From the NCBI GenBank assembly GCA_024228935.1, contig JAAESX010000220.1:1-57894 (forward strand): a stretch of 57,894 nucleotides of DNA, given 5' to 3'. Numbering within the stretch: position 1 is the first letter of the stretch; each line of letters starts with the position of its first letter. A program made the position numbers and the translations under genes. This stretch comes from Pseudomonadota bacterium. Its GTDB lineage: Bacteria; Myxococcota_A; UBA796; CAJQPC01. This document shows, piece after piece, positions 9,436 to 18,009 of this stretch. The notes beneath the pieces were generated by a model. The model was given only the letters and a program-made list of their open reading frames with translations. It had not been told where the DNA came from and did not search any database.

Positions 9436-10956
9436 GTGCTGAATTCCCTGACCTTATTGTTCGGAATTGCCGGATGTACAGATTCGCCTGCGGGGCCGAT
9501 CGAGACCGAGGCGCTGCCGGATCTTCCGCCCGTCGTCGACGCCGCGGGCGAGGTGGGGCCGATCCGCGAGGTTCGCGAGTTCACGCTCGTCTTGTCGGGT
9601 GAGTTGCGCGGGGAGATCGAGCCCTGCGGATGCCCGACCCTTCCGTTCGGCGGATTCGAACGCCGGCATCGACTTCTGGCTGAGCTCGAGCAGAGTCCGA
9701 TGCCGACCTTCCAGATCGATGCCGGCGAGGCCTTCAAGAAGGGGCTCGTCCATCAGGACGGACGCGACCTCCCGCGCGCCGAGCTCATCCGTGAGCTGCT
9801 CGTCGACGGGGGGCTCGACGCGTTCGTGCCGGGTCCCACCGACTACGACGTTCTCGGCACCAGCGGGCTGGCGAAGCTGCCCAACGTGGTGTCGGCGACC
9901 TGGACCACGACCGAGGACGAGCCGTTGTTCCCCGCGTCCGTGGTGCTCGAGGAGGACGGCATCCGGCTTGGGGTCATCGGGCTGTCCGCCGTCCACGAGG
10001 GGCTCAAGCAGCGCCCCCCGGTCGAGGCCGCTCGTGAGGCGCTCGCCTCGCTCCCCGACGACCTGGATCTCGTGCTCGTCGTCTCGAACCTCGACGACCG
10101 GCAGAACCGGGAGATCGCCGTGAACGTCGACGGCTACGCGGTGCTGGTGACGACCTCGGGAAGCAGCCACGAGGGACCCCGTCACGAGGGGGATGTGCTG
10201 GTCATCGAGCCGCCCCCAAGGGGTCGGTACCTCACGGTCGCCTCCATGTGGCTCGGCACGGACGCCGATCGGATGGTCGAGACGGATGCGGAGCTGGGAC
10301 GGACTCTCTCCGGTCTCGTCGAGCTGCGCGAGGTCATCGCGCTGCGCACCTCACGCGAGGAGCCGATCAGCGAGCAGATCGCGCGCTTGGAGGCCCAGGT
10401 CCTGCGTCTCCGGGAGTCCGCCGCCGGACGGAACATCACCCACATCGACGACCGCGGGCTCGGTTCGGCGCTGGACGGGGAGTCGACCGCCTCGAAGCGC
10501 TTGGATGCGTTCCGCGAGAAGCAGCTCGATGCCGCCGTGGATCGCGTCGCCTCGACCAGCGAGAGCGACGGCCCCCGGTACGGAACGGGCGCGTCGTGCG
10601 TGTCGTGTCACACCCGGCAGGTGGCGAACTGGGGCTTCACGGCGCACGCCAAGGCGGCTCAGTCGCTGCGGCCGCGAGGCGAACACCAGAACCCCGAGTG
10701 CGTCGGCTGCCACTCCACCGGCTTCGGCGAGCCGGGCGGGTTCGCGGACGTGTCCGAGGGCACCATGCGGACGTGGGGCAACGTGCAGTGCGAGGCCTGC
10801 CACGGTCCGCTCGCCGGGCACCCTCGGGACGGACGCGTCGAGCCCCAGGTCATCAACGAGAGCACGTGCGTGGGCTGCCACGACGAGGCGAACTCGCCGA
10901 ACTTCGACTACGCCACGTACATCCGACAGGTCACGTGCCCGAGCGACGAGCCGTAG
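9436..10956 (+). CDS. Tetraheme c-type cytochrome lipoprotein with degenerate UshA-like domain
   Basis: 506 aa starting at GTG. A lipobox (GIAGC, Cys at residue 14) predicts a lipoprotein. Residues about 48-270 resemble the metallophosphatase fold of UshA/5'-nucleotidases, including the EPCGCP..PFGGFERR signature of the UshA-like (seleno)protein group, but the metal ligands appear lost (ELRG for D.H, DAGEAF for GD). A helical linker leads to four CXXCH heme sites: CVSCH 388-392, CVGCH 422-426, CEACH 452-456 and CVGCH 478-482, resembling cytochrome c554-type modules. It probably takes part in extracytoplasmic electron transfer. Substrate and partners are unknown. Confidence 0.85.
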   Translation: MLNSLTLLFGIAGCTDSPAGPIETEALPDLPPVVDAAGEVGPIREVREFTLVLSGELRGEIEPCGCPTLPFGGFERRHRLLAELEQSPMPTFQIDAGEAFKKGLVHQDGRDLPRAELIRELLVDGGLDAFVPGPTDYDVLGTSGLAKLPNVVSATWTTTEDEPLFPASVVLEEDGIRLGVIGLSAVHEGLKQRPPVEAAREALASLPDDLDLVLVVSNLDDRQNREIAVNVDGYAVLVTTSGSSHEGPRHEGDVLVIEPPPRGRYLTVASMWLGTDADRMVETDAELGRTLSGLVELREVIALRTSREEPISEQIARLEAQVLRLRESAAGRNITHIDDRGLGSALDGESTASKRLDAFREKQLDAAVDRVASTSESDGPRYGTGASCVSCHTRQVANWGFTAHAKAAQSLRPRGEHQNPECVGCHSTGFGEPGGFADVSEGTMRTWGNVQCEACHGPLAGHPRDGRVEPQVINESTCVGCHDEANSPNFDYATYIRQVTCPSDEP

Positions 10957-10958
10957 TC

Positions 10959-10972
10959 ACCTGTCAGCAGGT
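10959..10972. terminator. Weak hairpin between convergent genes
   Basis: ACCTG-tcag-CAGGT forms a 5-bp stem with a 4-nt loop in the 21-bp gap between the stop codons at 10956 and 10978. There is no T tract. It is the only structure in the gap that could act as a bidirectional terminator, but it is short. Confidence 0.3.
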
Positions 10973-10977
10973 CGCCG

Positions 10978-12987
10978 TCAGTAGGTCGCCAGGAAGCGGT
11001 CCACGTCCTCGCGCTCCATCAGCCCGAGCGACAGCTCCAGGCAGTCCGAGCAGATGTCGACCCCGCTCTTGCGGTACACGCCCTTGCACTCGAGGTGCGT
11101 CTTGCCGCAGAACGCGCAGACCGCCTCGTCAGGAGCGAGCGACTGCCTCCGCTTCCTGCCCGTGTCGAGCACGCAGACGTCGCAGATGACAGCGTCCGTG
11201 CCGGCCATCAGGTGCGCGGCGTCCCGGCTGGTGCGGCCGCAGCTCGAGCAGTGCGCGTCTTCGGTGTCGCTCACGGCGCGGGGCGGGACGGCGGCCCGGG
11301 GCGGCACGACGCCGGCAAGCAGCATGCGGATGCGAGGACCGGCGCGGCGCAGATCGGCCCGGGCCTGGAGCTCGGCGATGGCCTTGGGGTCGCCGTACAT
11401 CGCGAGGCCCGTCTGGGCTGCGACGGCCAGCTCGGGGTCCGCGGTCGAAGCCCAGGTCTCGAGCAGGCGGCGGCCCGAGCGGCTGCGTCGGGACGCGATG
11501 GCCAGCAGCAGGAGCGCCTGGTAGGCCCGAGCTTCACGGCGGAGCGACTCGACGTTCTGCCGGTGGCGGCCCACGTCCGCGGCGGGACCGGCGCGCTCGA
11601 CAGCGGCCCGCTTGAGGTCCTCTTCCTTCACGCCCAGGCCGCGCGTCAGCACCGGCTCGGGGATGCCACCCGCCGTGGCGACGGCGTTCCGCGCGAGCCC
11701 GATTCCGAAGGTCTCGTCTGGCTGCTTCAGGGCGACCGCGACGTCGTCGGCGATGGCCGAGCTCGACAGCGAGCAGGCGGCCTCCCACAGCTGGAAGCGC
11801 AGTCCCTCGTCCTGGACGAGCGGGAGCGCGTCGAGGATGTGCGTCGTCGTGGCGGGCCCGACAGCACGGAGCTGGTCGAGCAGCACGCCGACACGGTGCC
11901 GCGTGACGTGACGGGGGGTGCCCGGCGACGTGCCCGGGGGGAGCCGGTCGTAGTGACGGACCTCGGCGGCGAGCGCCTGACCGAGCCAGGGGACGTCTCC
12001 CGAGAGCCGGCGCGTCCGCGTCAGCTCCAGGTAGGCCTCCATGTGGTCCGGGTTCTCCTGGAGCGCTTCCTTGAAGACGCGCAGGGCCTCGGCGGGGTTG
12101 CCCTCCTCGAGCAGGCTGCAGCCCAGCGCATAGCGGGCGAGGCGGCTGCCGGGGTCGAGCATCAGGGCCTGGTTGCAGGCCTCGCGGGCGCGCTTGTGCT
12201 CCGAGAGCTGCAGGTACGCCATGCCCATCCGCGCGTGGACCCGGGGGTCGTCGGGGCGGTCCGAGAGGTACTGCCGGAAGTGCTGGATGGCGTTGTTGTA
12301 CTTGCCCAGGTGGTAGGCGACCATGCCCAGGTGGTAGCGGGCGACGTGCCGGAAGCGGTCGTGCTCGCGCAGGCGCAGGAAGAACTTCTCGGCCTCGCGG
12401 AACCGTCCGGTCTGAAGGCACGAGAGTCCCAGGTCGCGGAGCAGGGGAGCGGACAGGTCCTGGCTCGGTCCGAGCTTCAGCGCCTGGACGAGGTGGAACT
12501 GCGCCCGCTCGACCAGTCGACCGGCCTCGGGGAGCTCGCGCGCCCGCTCGCCCAGGACGCGGCCCAGGTACAGGTGCGCTTCCCAGCTGTCCGGGCTGAG
12601 CCGGCAAGCCGACTCCAGGTGTCGGAGCGCCAGGTGCCGGTCGCCTTCGCTTCGGTGCAGCGCCCCGAGCGCCAGGTGCAGGTCCGCGCGCTCGGCGTCC
12701 AGACGGATGGCCTCGTCCAGGAACTTGCGTCCCGCGTCCGGGCGGCCCATCCCGACCAGCGCGGTGCCGGCGGTGACCAGCGCGCCGACGTGGCTCGGGT
12801 CGTCGTTCAGGACCTTGCGGGCCTGGCCCAGCGCCTTGTTGCACAGCGCCTCGCCGCCCCCGTGGTACAGCCCGCTCGAAAGGTAGCAGCGCGCCAGCTC
12901 GTGACGGATCTCGGGGTCGTCGGGAGTCTGGCGGATCTGGCCTTCGAGACGGCCGGTGTGCCAGTCGAGCTTCTTGTGCGGAAACAT
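10978..12987 (-). CDS. TPR protein with two C-terminal ClpX-type zinc fingers
   Basis: 669 aa from the ATG at 12987 (MFPHKKLDWHTGRLEGQIRQ); 31 Pro/Arg-rich residues in the longer frame are dropped. Residues about 10-380 are tandem TPR units (for example HEARCY-like helices, ARYHLGMVAYHLGKYNNAIQ, ARYALGCSLLEEGNPAEALR). The middle is helical. At the C-terminus two C-x2-C-x18-C-x2-C modules occur, Cys580/583/602/605 and Cys624/627/646/649; the second reads CAFCGKTHLECKGVYRKSGV, matching the ClpX zinc-binding domain that binds substrates and adaptors. No AAA+ ATPase is attached, so it may be an adaptor or scaffold for a ClpXP-like machine. This role is inferred. Confidence 0.85.
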   Translation of the reverse strand: MFPHKKLDWHTGRLEGQIRQTPDDPEIRHELARCYLSSGLYHGGGEALCNKALGQARKVLNDDPSHVGALVTAGTALVGMGRPDAGRKFLDEAIRLDAERADLHLALGALHRSEGDRHLALRHLESACRLSPDSWEAHLYLGRVLGERARELPEAGRLVERAQFHLVQALKLGPSQDLSAPLLRDLGLSCLQTGRFREAEKFFLRLREHDRFRHVARYHLGMVAYHLGKYNNAIQHFRQYLSDRPDDPRVHARMGMAYLQLSEHKRAREACNQALMLDPGSRLARYALGCSLLEEGNPAEALRVFKEALQENPDHMEAYLELTRTRRLSGDVPWLGQALAAEVRHYDRLPPGTSPGTPRHVTRHRVGVLLDQLRAVGPATTTHILDALPLVQDEGLRFQLWEAACSLSSSAIADDVAVALKQPDETFGIGLARNAVATAGGIPEPVLTRGLGVKEEDLKRAAVERAGPAADVGRHRQNVESLRREARAYQALLLLAIASRRSRSGRRLLETWASTADPELAVAAQTGLAMYGDPKAIAELQARADLRRAGPRIRMLLAGVVPPRAAVPPRAVSDTEDAHCSSCGRTSRDAAHLMAGTDAVICDVCVLDTGRKRRQSLAPDEAVCAFCGKTHLECKGVYRKSGVDICSDCLELSLGLMEREDVDRFLATY

Positions 12988-13091
12988 GGGGTGCCTGGGA
13001 GGGAGAGGCGGGGGGAGCGCGGGGAGCGCGACGGATCGTGAACGATCGCGGGGGTCTGGATGATATCGTGCGCGTGGCACTCAGGGAACCG

Positions 13092-13283
13092 ATGTTCCGG
13101 TCACAGCTACGAAATCGACGAGGTCAATCGACCGTCGAATACATGTTGATGATCTCGGTCATCGTCATCGTGACGGTCTGGGTGGCCGGTGACTTCTTCT
13201 GGCCGCGGTACGCGGACGGCCTGGACGCCATGCAAGGGAGCCTGTCCGACATGGTCGAAGATGGCGTGGTGGACGGGCGATGA
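13092..13283 (+). CDS. Pilin-like protein with class III (Flp-type) signal, copy 1
   Basis: 63 aa from the ATG at 13092, preceded by AGGGA; a GTG at 13038 would add 18 residues. The N-terminus MFRSQLRNRRG/QSTVEYMLMI carries the class III prepilin signature: a basic leader ending in Gly, then Q-x-[TV]-x-E and an uninterrupted hydrophobic helix (MLMISVIVIVTVWVAG). The expected cleavage is Gly/Gln by a TadV/FlaK-type prepilin peptidase. The short C-terminal part is acidic. Its last 4 bp overlap the start of a second similar gene. No Tad secretion genes are in the window, so assembly must rely on genes elsewhere. Confidence 0.75.
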   Translation: MFRSQLRNRRGQSTVEYMLMISVIVIVTVWVAGDFFWPRYADGLDAMQGSLSDMVEDGVVDGR

Positions 13284-13444
13284 GGCGAGGCCAGTCCACA
13301 GTCGAGACGCTTCTGCTCATCAGCGTCGTCTGCGTCGGAATCGTCGCCGTCGGGTGGCTGCTGGGCGGCGACTTCATGAACGGCGCGCGCTCGATGGCCG
13401 AGGGCGCGGGCAGCGCGTACGTGGAGCCTTCCCGGGCACCCTGA
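13280..13444 (+). CDS. Pilin-like protein with class III signal, copy 2 (54 aa)
   Basis: 54-aa gene, ATG at 13280 overlapping the previous stop as ATGA. It reads MRRG/QSTVETLLLISVV followed by a hydrophobic helix to about residue 30 and a short polar tail (FMNGARSMAEGAG). The RRGQSTVE block is identical to that of the preceding gene, showing that the two are paralogues or a heterodimeric pair of pseudopilin-like subunits. Tyr at +6 of the mature part is replaced by Thr. The next gene starts about 13 bp downstream, so the three are probably one transcript. Confidence 0.72.
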   Translation: MRRGQSTVETLLLISVVCVGIVAVGWLLGGDFMNGARSMAEGAGSAYVEPSRAP

Positions 13445-13457
13445 TACCGCCTTGGGC

Positions 13458-16070
13458 GTGAACGACAACGCCACCTTCGAGCTGCAGCTGGACCAGCTGC
13501 GGCGCGACCGAGCGGTCCAGATGCTGGTGCCGCTGTTCTTCATCAGCGGGCTGACCGCGCTCGTGTACCAGACCATCTGGGCCAGGCAGCTCCAGCTCGT
13601 CTTCGGGACGTCGCAGTTCGCCATCGCCACCGTGCTCGCCGCGTTCATGGCCGGGCTCGCCGCGGGTGGCTTCCTGATGTCGCGGTATGCGGACACCGCC
13701 GCGCGACCGCTGCTGACGTACGGCGTGCTCGAGGTCGTCATCGGCGGCTACGCGCTCGTGTTCCCGTTCCTGCTGGATGCGGCCACTCCGCTGTACCTGG
13801 CGTTCGGCGAGCTCTCCCCGGTCATGTTCGGCGTGCTGCAGTTCGTCATCGTGAGCGTGCTGTTGCTCATCCCGACGACCTGCATGGGGGCGACGCTCCC
13901 GCTGCTCGGCCGCTTCGTCACGGGACGCGTCGGGGCAGCCGGGGACCGCATCGGTCTGCTCTACGGCGTCAACACGGCCGGGGCGGTGCTGGGAATCGCG
14001 CTCGCCGGCTTCTGGCTCCTTCCGGCCCTCGGGCTCGCGTCGACCACGCTCGCGGCGGCCATCGCGAACGGGCTGCTCGGCGTCGGCGCCATCGCGCTCT
14101 CCCGCTGGTACGGCGAGGGCAAGGTCCCGCAGGTCGATCTCGACGTCGACGTCGAGCCTGCGACGAGCCTGAAGCCTGTCCTGCTGGTCGCGGGGCTGAC
14201 CGGCTTTGCGGCCCTGGTCTACGAGGTCTCCTGGTTCCGCCTCATGGGCCTCATCCTCGGAGGCAGCACCTACGCCTTCTCCGTCATGCTGCTCGCGTTC
14301 CTCTCGGGCATCGCCTCGGGCGGCTGGATCGGCGGCAAGGTCGCGGACTCGTCGCTCGCTCGAATGGGGCCGGGCGGCCCGCTGAAGATGTTGGCGTGGA
14401 CCCAGGGCGGCATCGCGGTTCTCACCTACCTGATGATGCACTCCTACGAGGAGCTGCCGTTCGTCTTCCTCCAGCTCTACGACAGCGTCGAGGCCTACGG
14501 CGGCTCGATGCTCGGCTACAAGATCGGCCTGGCGGTTCTGGTGATGTCGCCGCCGGCCGTGCTGATGGGCGCCTCGTTCCCGCTCATGGTCCGGGCCGTC
14601 GTCGGCGGCAAGGACAGCGCGCTCGGCAAGCCCGTCGGACAGGTCTACGGAGCCAACACCCTCGGCTCCATCCTCGGGGCCTTCCTGGGCGGCTTCGTCC
14701 TGCTGCCGAACCTGAACGTGGTCGGCACGGTCCTGGCGGCCAACGGCGCCAACCTGGCCGCGGCCCTGGTCGCCTTCACCGCCAGCATGTACGCCGCCGG
14801 GAAGGTCAACCGCAAGGCCCAGGTCGCGTGGACCTTCACCGCTGTCGCGCTGCTGTTCATGGGCTCGATGCGGCCACCGGGGTGGAACCCGCTCCTGCTG
14901 ACATCGGGCGTCTACAAGTACGCCTCGCAGCTCGGCGACCGGTCGCGCGAGGGGCTCATGGCGTTCGCCGTGAACGACTACCAGCTGCTCTTCTACGACG
15001 AGGGCCTGAGCACCGTCGTGACCGTCGCGCAGTCCAAGGAGACCGGCAACATCTGGCTCGCCAACAACGGCAAGGTCGACGCCTCGACGACGGTGGACAT
15101 GCCCACCCAGGTCCTGGTCAGCCACCTGCCGTTCGCGTTCGTCGAGGACCCGAAGGAGACCGTGGTCATCGGACTCGCGAGCGGCATCACGCTCGGCGCC
15201 GTGACGCTGTACCCGGAGCTCGAGACCATCGAGGTCGTCGAGCTGGAGCCCGCCATCGTCGAGGCCAGTCACTTCTTCGACGACTACAACCACCGACCGC
15301 TCGAGGACGAGCGCGTCGAGATGGTCGCCAACGACGGTCGCAACCACCTGCTGCTCCAGCCGCCGGGCCGGTACGACATCATCGTCAGCGAGCCGAGCAA
15401 CCCGTGGCTGACCGGCGTCTCGAACCTGTTCACGCACGACTTCTTCACGATGGGCAAGTCGCGGCTGAAGCCGGGTGGCGTCTGGTCGCAGTGGGTCCAG
15501 CTCTACGGCATGAGCCCGACCGACCTGCAGTCGCTGCTCGCGACGTTCGCCGACGTGTACCCGCACGTCCTGCTGTTCGCGACCATCGAGGACGCCGACC
15601 TGGTACTGCTCGGCTCCGACGAGCCCCTCGAGCTCACCGTCGCCGCCGCCGAGCGCCTGATCGAGGGCCACCCCGCGGTCGGCGACGAGCTCGGGCTGAT
15701 CGGGATCGAGGACCCGCACGACCTGCTCACCTACTACCAGTTCGGGCGGGACGAGATCCTCGAGCTGACCCTCGACGCCCCGTTCAACACCGACGACAAC
15801 ATGCTGGTGGAGTACTCGGCGCCGCTGAACCTCCACGCGTCGACGAGCGAGGACAACTTCCTCATGCTCCTGCCGAAGTCCAAGGCCGTCGTCATCGAGG
15901 GCGACGCGGACAACATCCTGCTGGCCCGAGCCTACGAGCGACGGGGCGAGCTGGTCCGCGCGCTGGTCTGCCTGAAGCGCATCGGCGAAGACAGCCCGCA
16001 GGCCGAGGAGGCGATGCTGCTGCGGACGGAACTCGGGGTGCGACTGGCCGAGGAGCTCGGCGAGATCTGA
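13458..16070 (+). CDS. Membrane-fused spermidine-synthase-like protein
   Basis: 870 aa from GTG at 13458 (a TTG six bases upstream is an alternative). Residues about 20-480 hold many transmembrane helices in two MFS-like halves, each opening with a similar block (ISGLTALVYQTIWARQL and LTGFAALVYEVSWFRLM). Residues about 510-800 form a Rossmann-type domain like polyamine aminopropyltransferases: VVIGLASGITLGAV, an EVVELEPAIVEA nucleotide edge, NDGRNHLL, and IIVSEPSNPWLTG in place of the classic catalytic Asp motif. This architecture is frequent in delta-type proteobacteria and its substrate is not established. It follows the two pilin-like genes. Confidence 0.88.
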   Translation: MNDNATFELQLDQLRRDRAVQMLVPLFFISGLTALVYQTIWARQLQLVFGTSQFAIATVLAAFMAGLAAGGFLMSRYADTAARPLLTYGVLEVVIGGYALVFPFLLDAATPLYLAFGELSPVMFGVLQFVIVSVLLLIPTTCMGATLPLLGRFVTGRVGAAGDRIGLLYGVNTAGAVLGIALAGFWLLPALGLASTTLAAAIANGLLGVGAIALSRWYGEGKVPQVDLDVDVEPATSLKPVLLVAGLTGFAALVYEVSWFRLMGLILGGSTYAFSVMLLAFLSGIASGGWIGGKVADSSLARMGPGGPLKMLAWTQGGIAVLTYLMMHSYEELPFVFLQLYDSVEAYGGSMLGYKIGLAVLVMSPPAVLMGASFPLMVRAVVGGKDSALGKPVGQVYGANTLGSILGAFLGGFVLLPNLNVVGTVLAANGANLAAALVAFTASMYAAGKVNRKAQVAWTFTAVALLFMGSMRPPGWNPLLLTSGVYKYASQLGDRSREGLMAFAVNDYQLLFYDEGLSTVVTVAQSKETGNIWLANNGKVDASTTVDMPTQVLVSHLPFAFVEDPKETVVIGLASGITLGAVTLYPELETIEVVELEPAIVEASHFFDDYNHRPLEDERVEMVANDGRNHLLLQPPGRYDIIVSEPSNPWLTGVSNLFTHDFFTMGKSRLKPGGVWSQWVQLYGMSPTDLQSLLATFADVYPHVLLFATIEDADLVLLGSDEPLELTVAAAERLIEGHPAVGDELGLIGIEDPHDLLTYYQFGRDEILELTLDAPFNTDDNMLVEYSAPLNLHASTSEDNFLMLLPKSKAVVIEGDADNILLARAYERRGELVRALVCLKRIGEDSPQAEEAMLLRTELGVRLAEELGEI

Positions 16071-16820
16071 TCAGTCGTCGCGGCGGACGCGAGCCTGGGC
16101 GCGGCGGTTGCGGAAGCCCGCCAGGGCGACGAAGGGGCCGGACGCGGCGTAGATGGCCATGACGGGCAGCACGATGAAGCTGATGTCGAAGAAGACGCCG
16201 ACGACGACCAGCGAGCCGGCGAGCAGGATGAGGAAGGCCTTCATCCCGCGTCCCATCCGGAGCGCCTTGGCGGTCGGGTAGGGGACGTTGCTGACCATCA
16301 GGAACGCCATCACCAGGATGCTGACGAGGGCCCCGGTCGGGTGCTTGACGAAGTCGAGTCCCATCGCGGCGTGGAGCATGACCATCGCCGCGAGCGTGCC
16401 GCCCGCCATCGTGATGGTCAGGCCCTTGCTGTAGGCGAACTCCTCGTCGTTCGCGGCGCCGACGTTGAAGCGGGCGAGGCGGAAGATGCCGCACAGCACG
16501 AAGCCGAAGGCGGCCGCGAGGCCGAGCAATCCCAGGCTGTCGAGGCCCCACTTGTAGACGAGGACAGCGGGAGCGACGCCGAAGCTGACGACGTCGGCCA
16601 GCGAGTCGAGCTGCACGCCGAAGGCCGAGCTCGAGTTGGTCATGCGGGCGACGCGGCCGTCCAGCATGTCGAACACGCCGGCGAAGCCGATGAGCAGGCC
16701 AGCCTGGTAGAAGGTCGCGGCGTCGCCGTCGTTCCCGGCAGCGAGCAGGATGGCGTAGAAGCCGCAGAAGATGCTGGCCGAGGTGAACCAGTTGGGCGGG
16801 CTCAGGAAGTGCTTCAGCAT
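16071..16820 (-). CDS. pssA: CDP-diacylglycerol--serine O-phosphatidyltransferase
   Basis: 249-aa integral membrane enzyme making phosphatidylserine from CDP-diacylglycerol and serine, the precursor of phosphatidylethanolamine. The CDP-alcohol phosphotransferase motif is complete: Asp54-Gly55, Ala58-Arg59, Gly68, Asp72 and Asp76, followed by FGVAP. About seven to eight hydrophobic segments surround it, and the N-terminal PPNWFTSASIFCGFYAI is typical of the PssA subclass rather than PgsA. It lies 70 bp downstream of aspartokinase on the same strand, and no psd gene is adjacent. Confidence 0.93.
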   Translation of the reverse strand: MLKHFLSPPNWFTSASIFCGFYAILLAAGNDGDAATFYQAGLLIGFAGVFDMLDGRVARMTNSSSAFGVQLDSLADVVSFGVAPAVLVYKWGLDSLGLLGLAAAFGFVLCGIFRLARFNVGAANDEEFAYSKGLTITMAGGTLAAMVMLHAAMGLDFVKHPTGALVSILVMAFLMVSNVPYPTAKALRMGRGMKAFLILLAGSLVVVGVFFDISFIVLPVMAIYAASGPFVALAGFRNRRAQARVRRDD

Positions 16821-16890
16821 CCGGCGTTCCCCAAAGCTCTGATAGGCGCGTTCACTGAGACACTATGTGCGAGGTCTTGTCGGAGCAAGG

Positions 16891-18009
16891 TCAGGAATGC
16901 GCAACAAGCGTGCCATGCACGAGGCGCAGGGCCTGACCGACATCGGCGTGCGCCACCTCGAACCGTAGGGAATCCGGGGCGGCTTCCCAGCGGAGCACGG
17001 CCAGCTCGGCGGCCTCGAGGGCGCCGAGCGCGGCCAGCAGGTCCATCGTCTGCACGTGGGGGCCGGTCGCGACGGCCACGACCTGGGCGATCGGTGTCGG
17101 AGGCGCGCCGGACCAGATCTCCTGGTCGTGCCAGTTGCGGGTGTCGACCACCACGGCGTCCGTCTCGACTCGGCGGATGTCCACCCCGGCGAGCTGCGGG
17201 AGCAGGGCCCGGGGGTCGCCGCTGACTCGGACCAGCAGCGTGTCCGACGTCACGGCGGCGAAGCGAGGCGGCAGCTGGTTGACCTGGATGCGGGTGCCGT
17301 TGCCGCTCGCGTCCCGCGTCGCGACGGCCTGCAGCTCGATGCCCAGCCGGTGGGCGAGCGCCACCGCGTCGGCCTGGAGCACCCGAGCGCCATTCCGGGC
17401 GAGCGCCAGGGCCTCGTCCAGCGACAGCGTGTCCAGCTTGATCGCATCGGGCACCACGCGCGGGTCGGCGCTGTACACGCCGTCCACGTCCGAGCAGATC
17501 TCGCACCACTCCGCGCCCAGCGCTGCGGCGAGCGCCACCGCGGTCAGATCGGTGCCGCCACGTCCCAGCGTGGTGACCTCCTTGTCCCGCGACACGCCCT
17601 GGAAGCCCGCCACGATGACCACTTTGCCGTCCTCGAGCGCGGCCTGGATGCGATGGGGGCGCACCGCCACGATGCGGGCCGAGGTGTGCGCCTCGTCCGT
17701 GATGATCCCGGACTGGCTGCCCGTGAAGCTGACGGCAGGCGCTCCCAGGTCGGTCACGGCCATGGACAGGAGCGCCATGCTGATTCGCTCGCCGACGCTG
17801 ACGAGCATGTCGAGCTCGCGGCGACCCGGGGCGCGGCTCACGTTGCGGGCCAGGCGCAGGAGCTCGTTCGTCGTGTTGCCCATCGCGCTGACGGCGACGA
17901 CGACGCCGTACCCGGCCTCGCGCGTGGCCACGATGCGGCGGGCGACCTCGTGGATCTTCTCGACGTCCGCCACCGAGCTGCCGCCGTATTTCTGGACGAC
18001 GACCTTCAT
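16891..18009 (-). CDS. lysC: Aspartate kinase
   Basis: 372 aa from the ATG at 18009, which overlaps the preceding gene by 4 bp (ATGA). It phosphorylates aspartate to start lysine, methionine and threonine synthesis. The kinase domain is intact: VVQKYGGSS at the N-terminus, SVGERISMALLSMA, LGRGGTDLTA, and SDVDGVYSADPR. The C-terminal part (from about 250) is shorter and more divergent than the usual pair of ACT domains, lacking the common ...S...SE.N/TI allosteric signatures. Feedback control by lysine or threonine may therefore be altered. Being encoded behind a two-component system is unusual. Confidence 0.93.
   Translation of the reverse strand: MKVVVQKYGGSSVADVEKIHEVARRIVATREAGYGVVVAVSAMGNTTNELLRLARNVSRAPGRRELDMLVSVGERISMALLSMAVTDLGAPAVSFTGSQSGIITDEAHTSARIVAVRPHRIQAALEDGKVVIVAGFQGVSRDKEVTTLGRGGTDLTAVALAAALGAEWCEICSDVDGVYSADPRVVPDAIKLDTLSLDEALALARNGARVLQADAVALAHRLGIELQAVATRDASGNGTRIQVNQLPPRFAAVTSDTLLVRVSGDPRALLPQLAGVDIRRVETDAVVVDTRNWHDQEIWSGAPPTPIAQVVAVATGPHVQTMDLLAALGALEAAELAVLRWEAAPDSLRFEVAHADVGQALRLVHGTLVAHS

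Noticed and set aside
13374..15836. 820-codon minus-strand frame over the spermidine-synthase-like gene
   Set aside because: Composition dominated by Arg, Glu, Asp and Val with no recognisable fold; the opposite strand has clear membrane helices and a methyltransferase-like domain.
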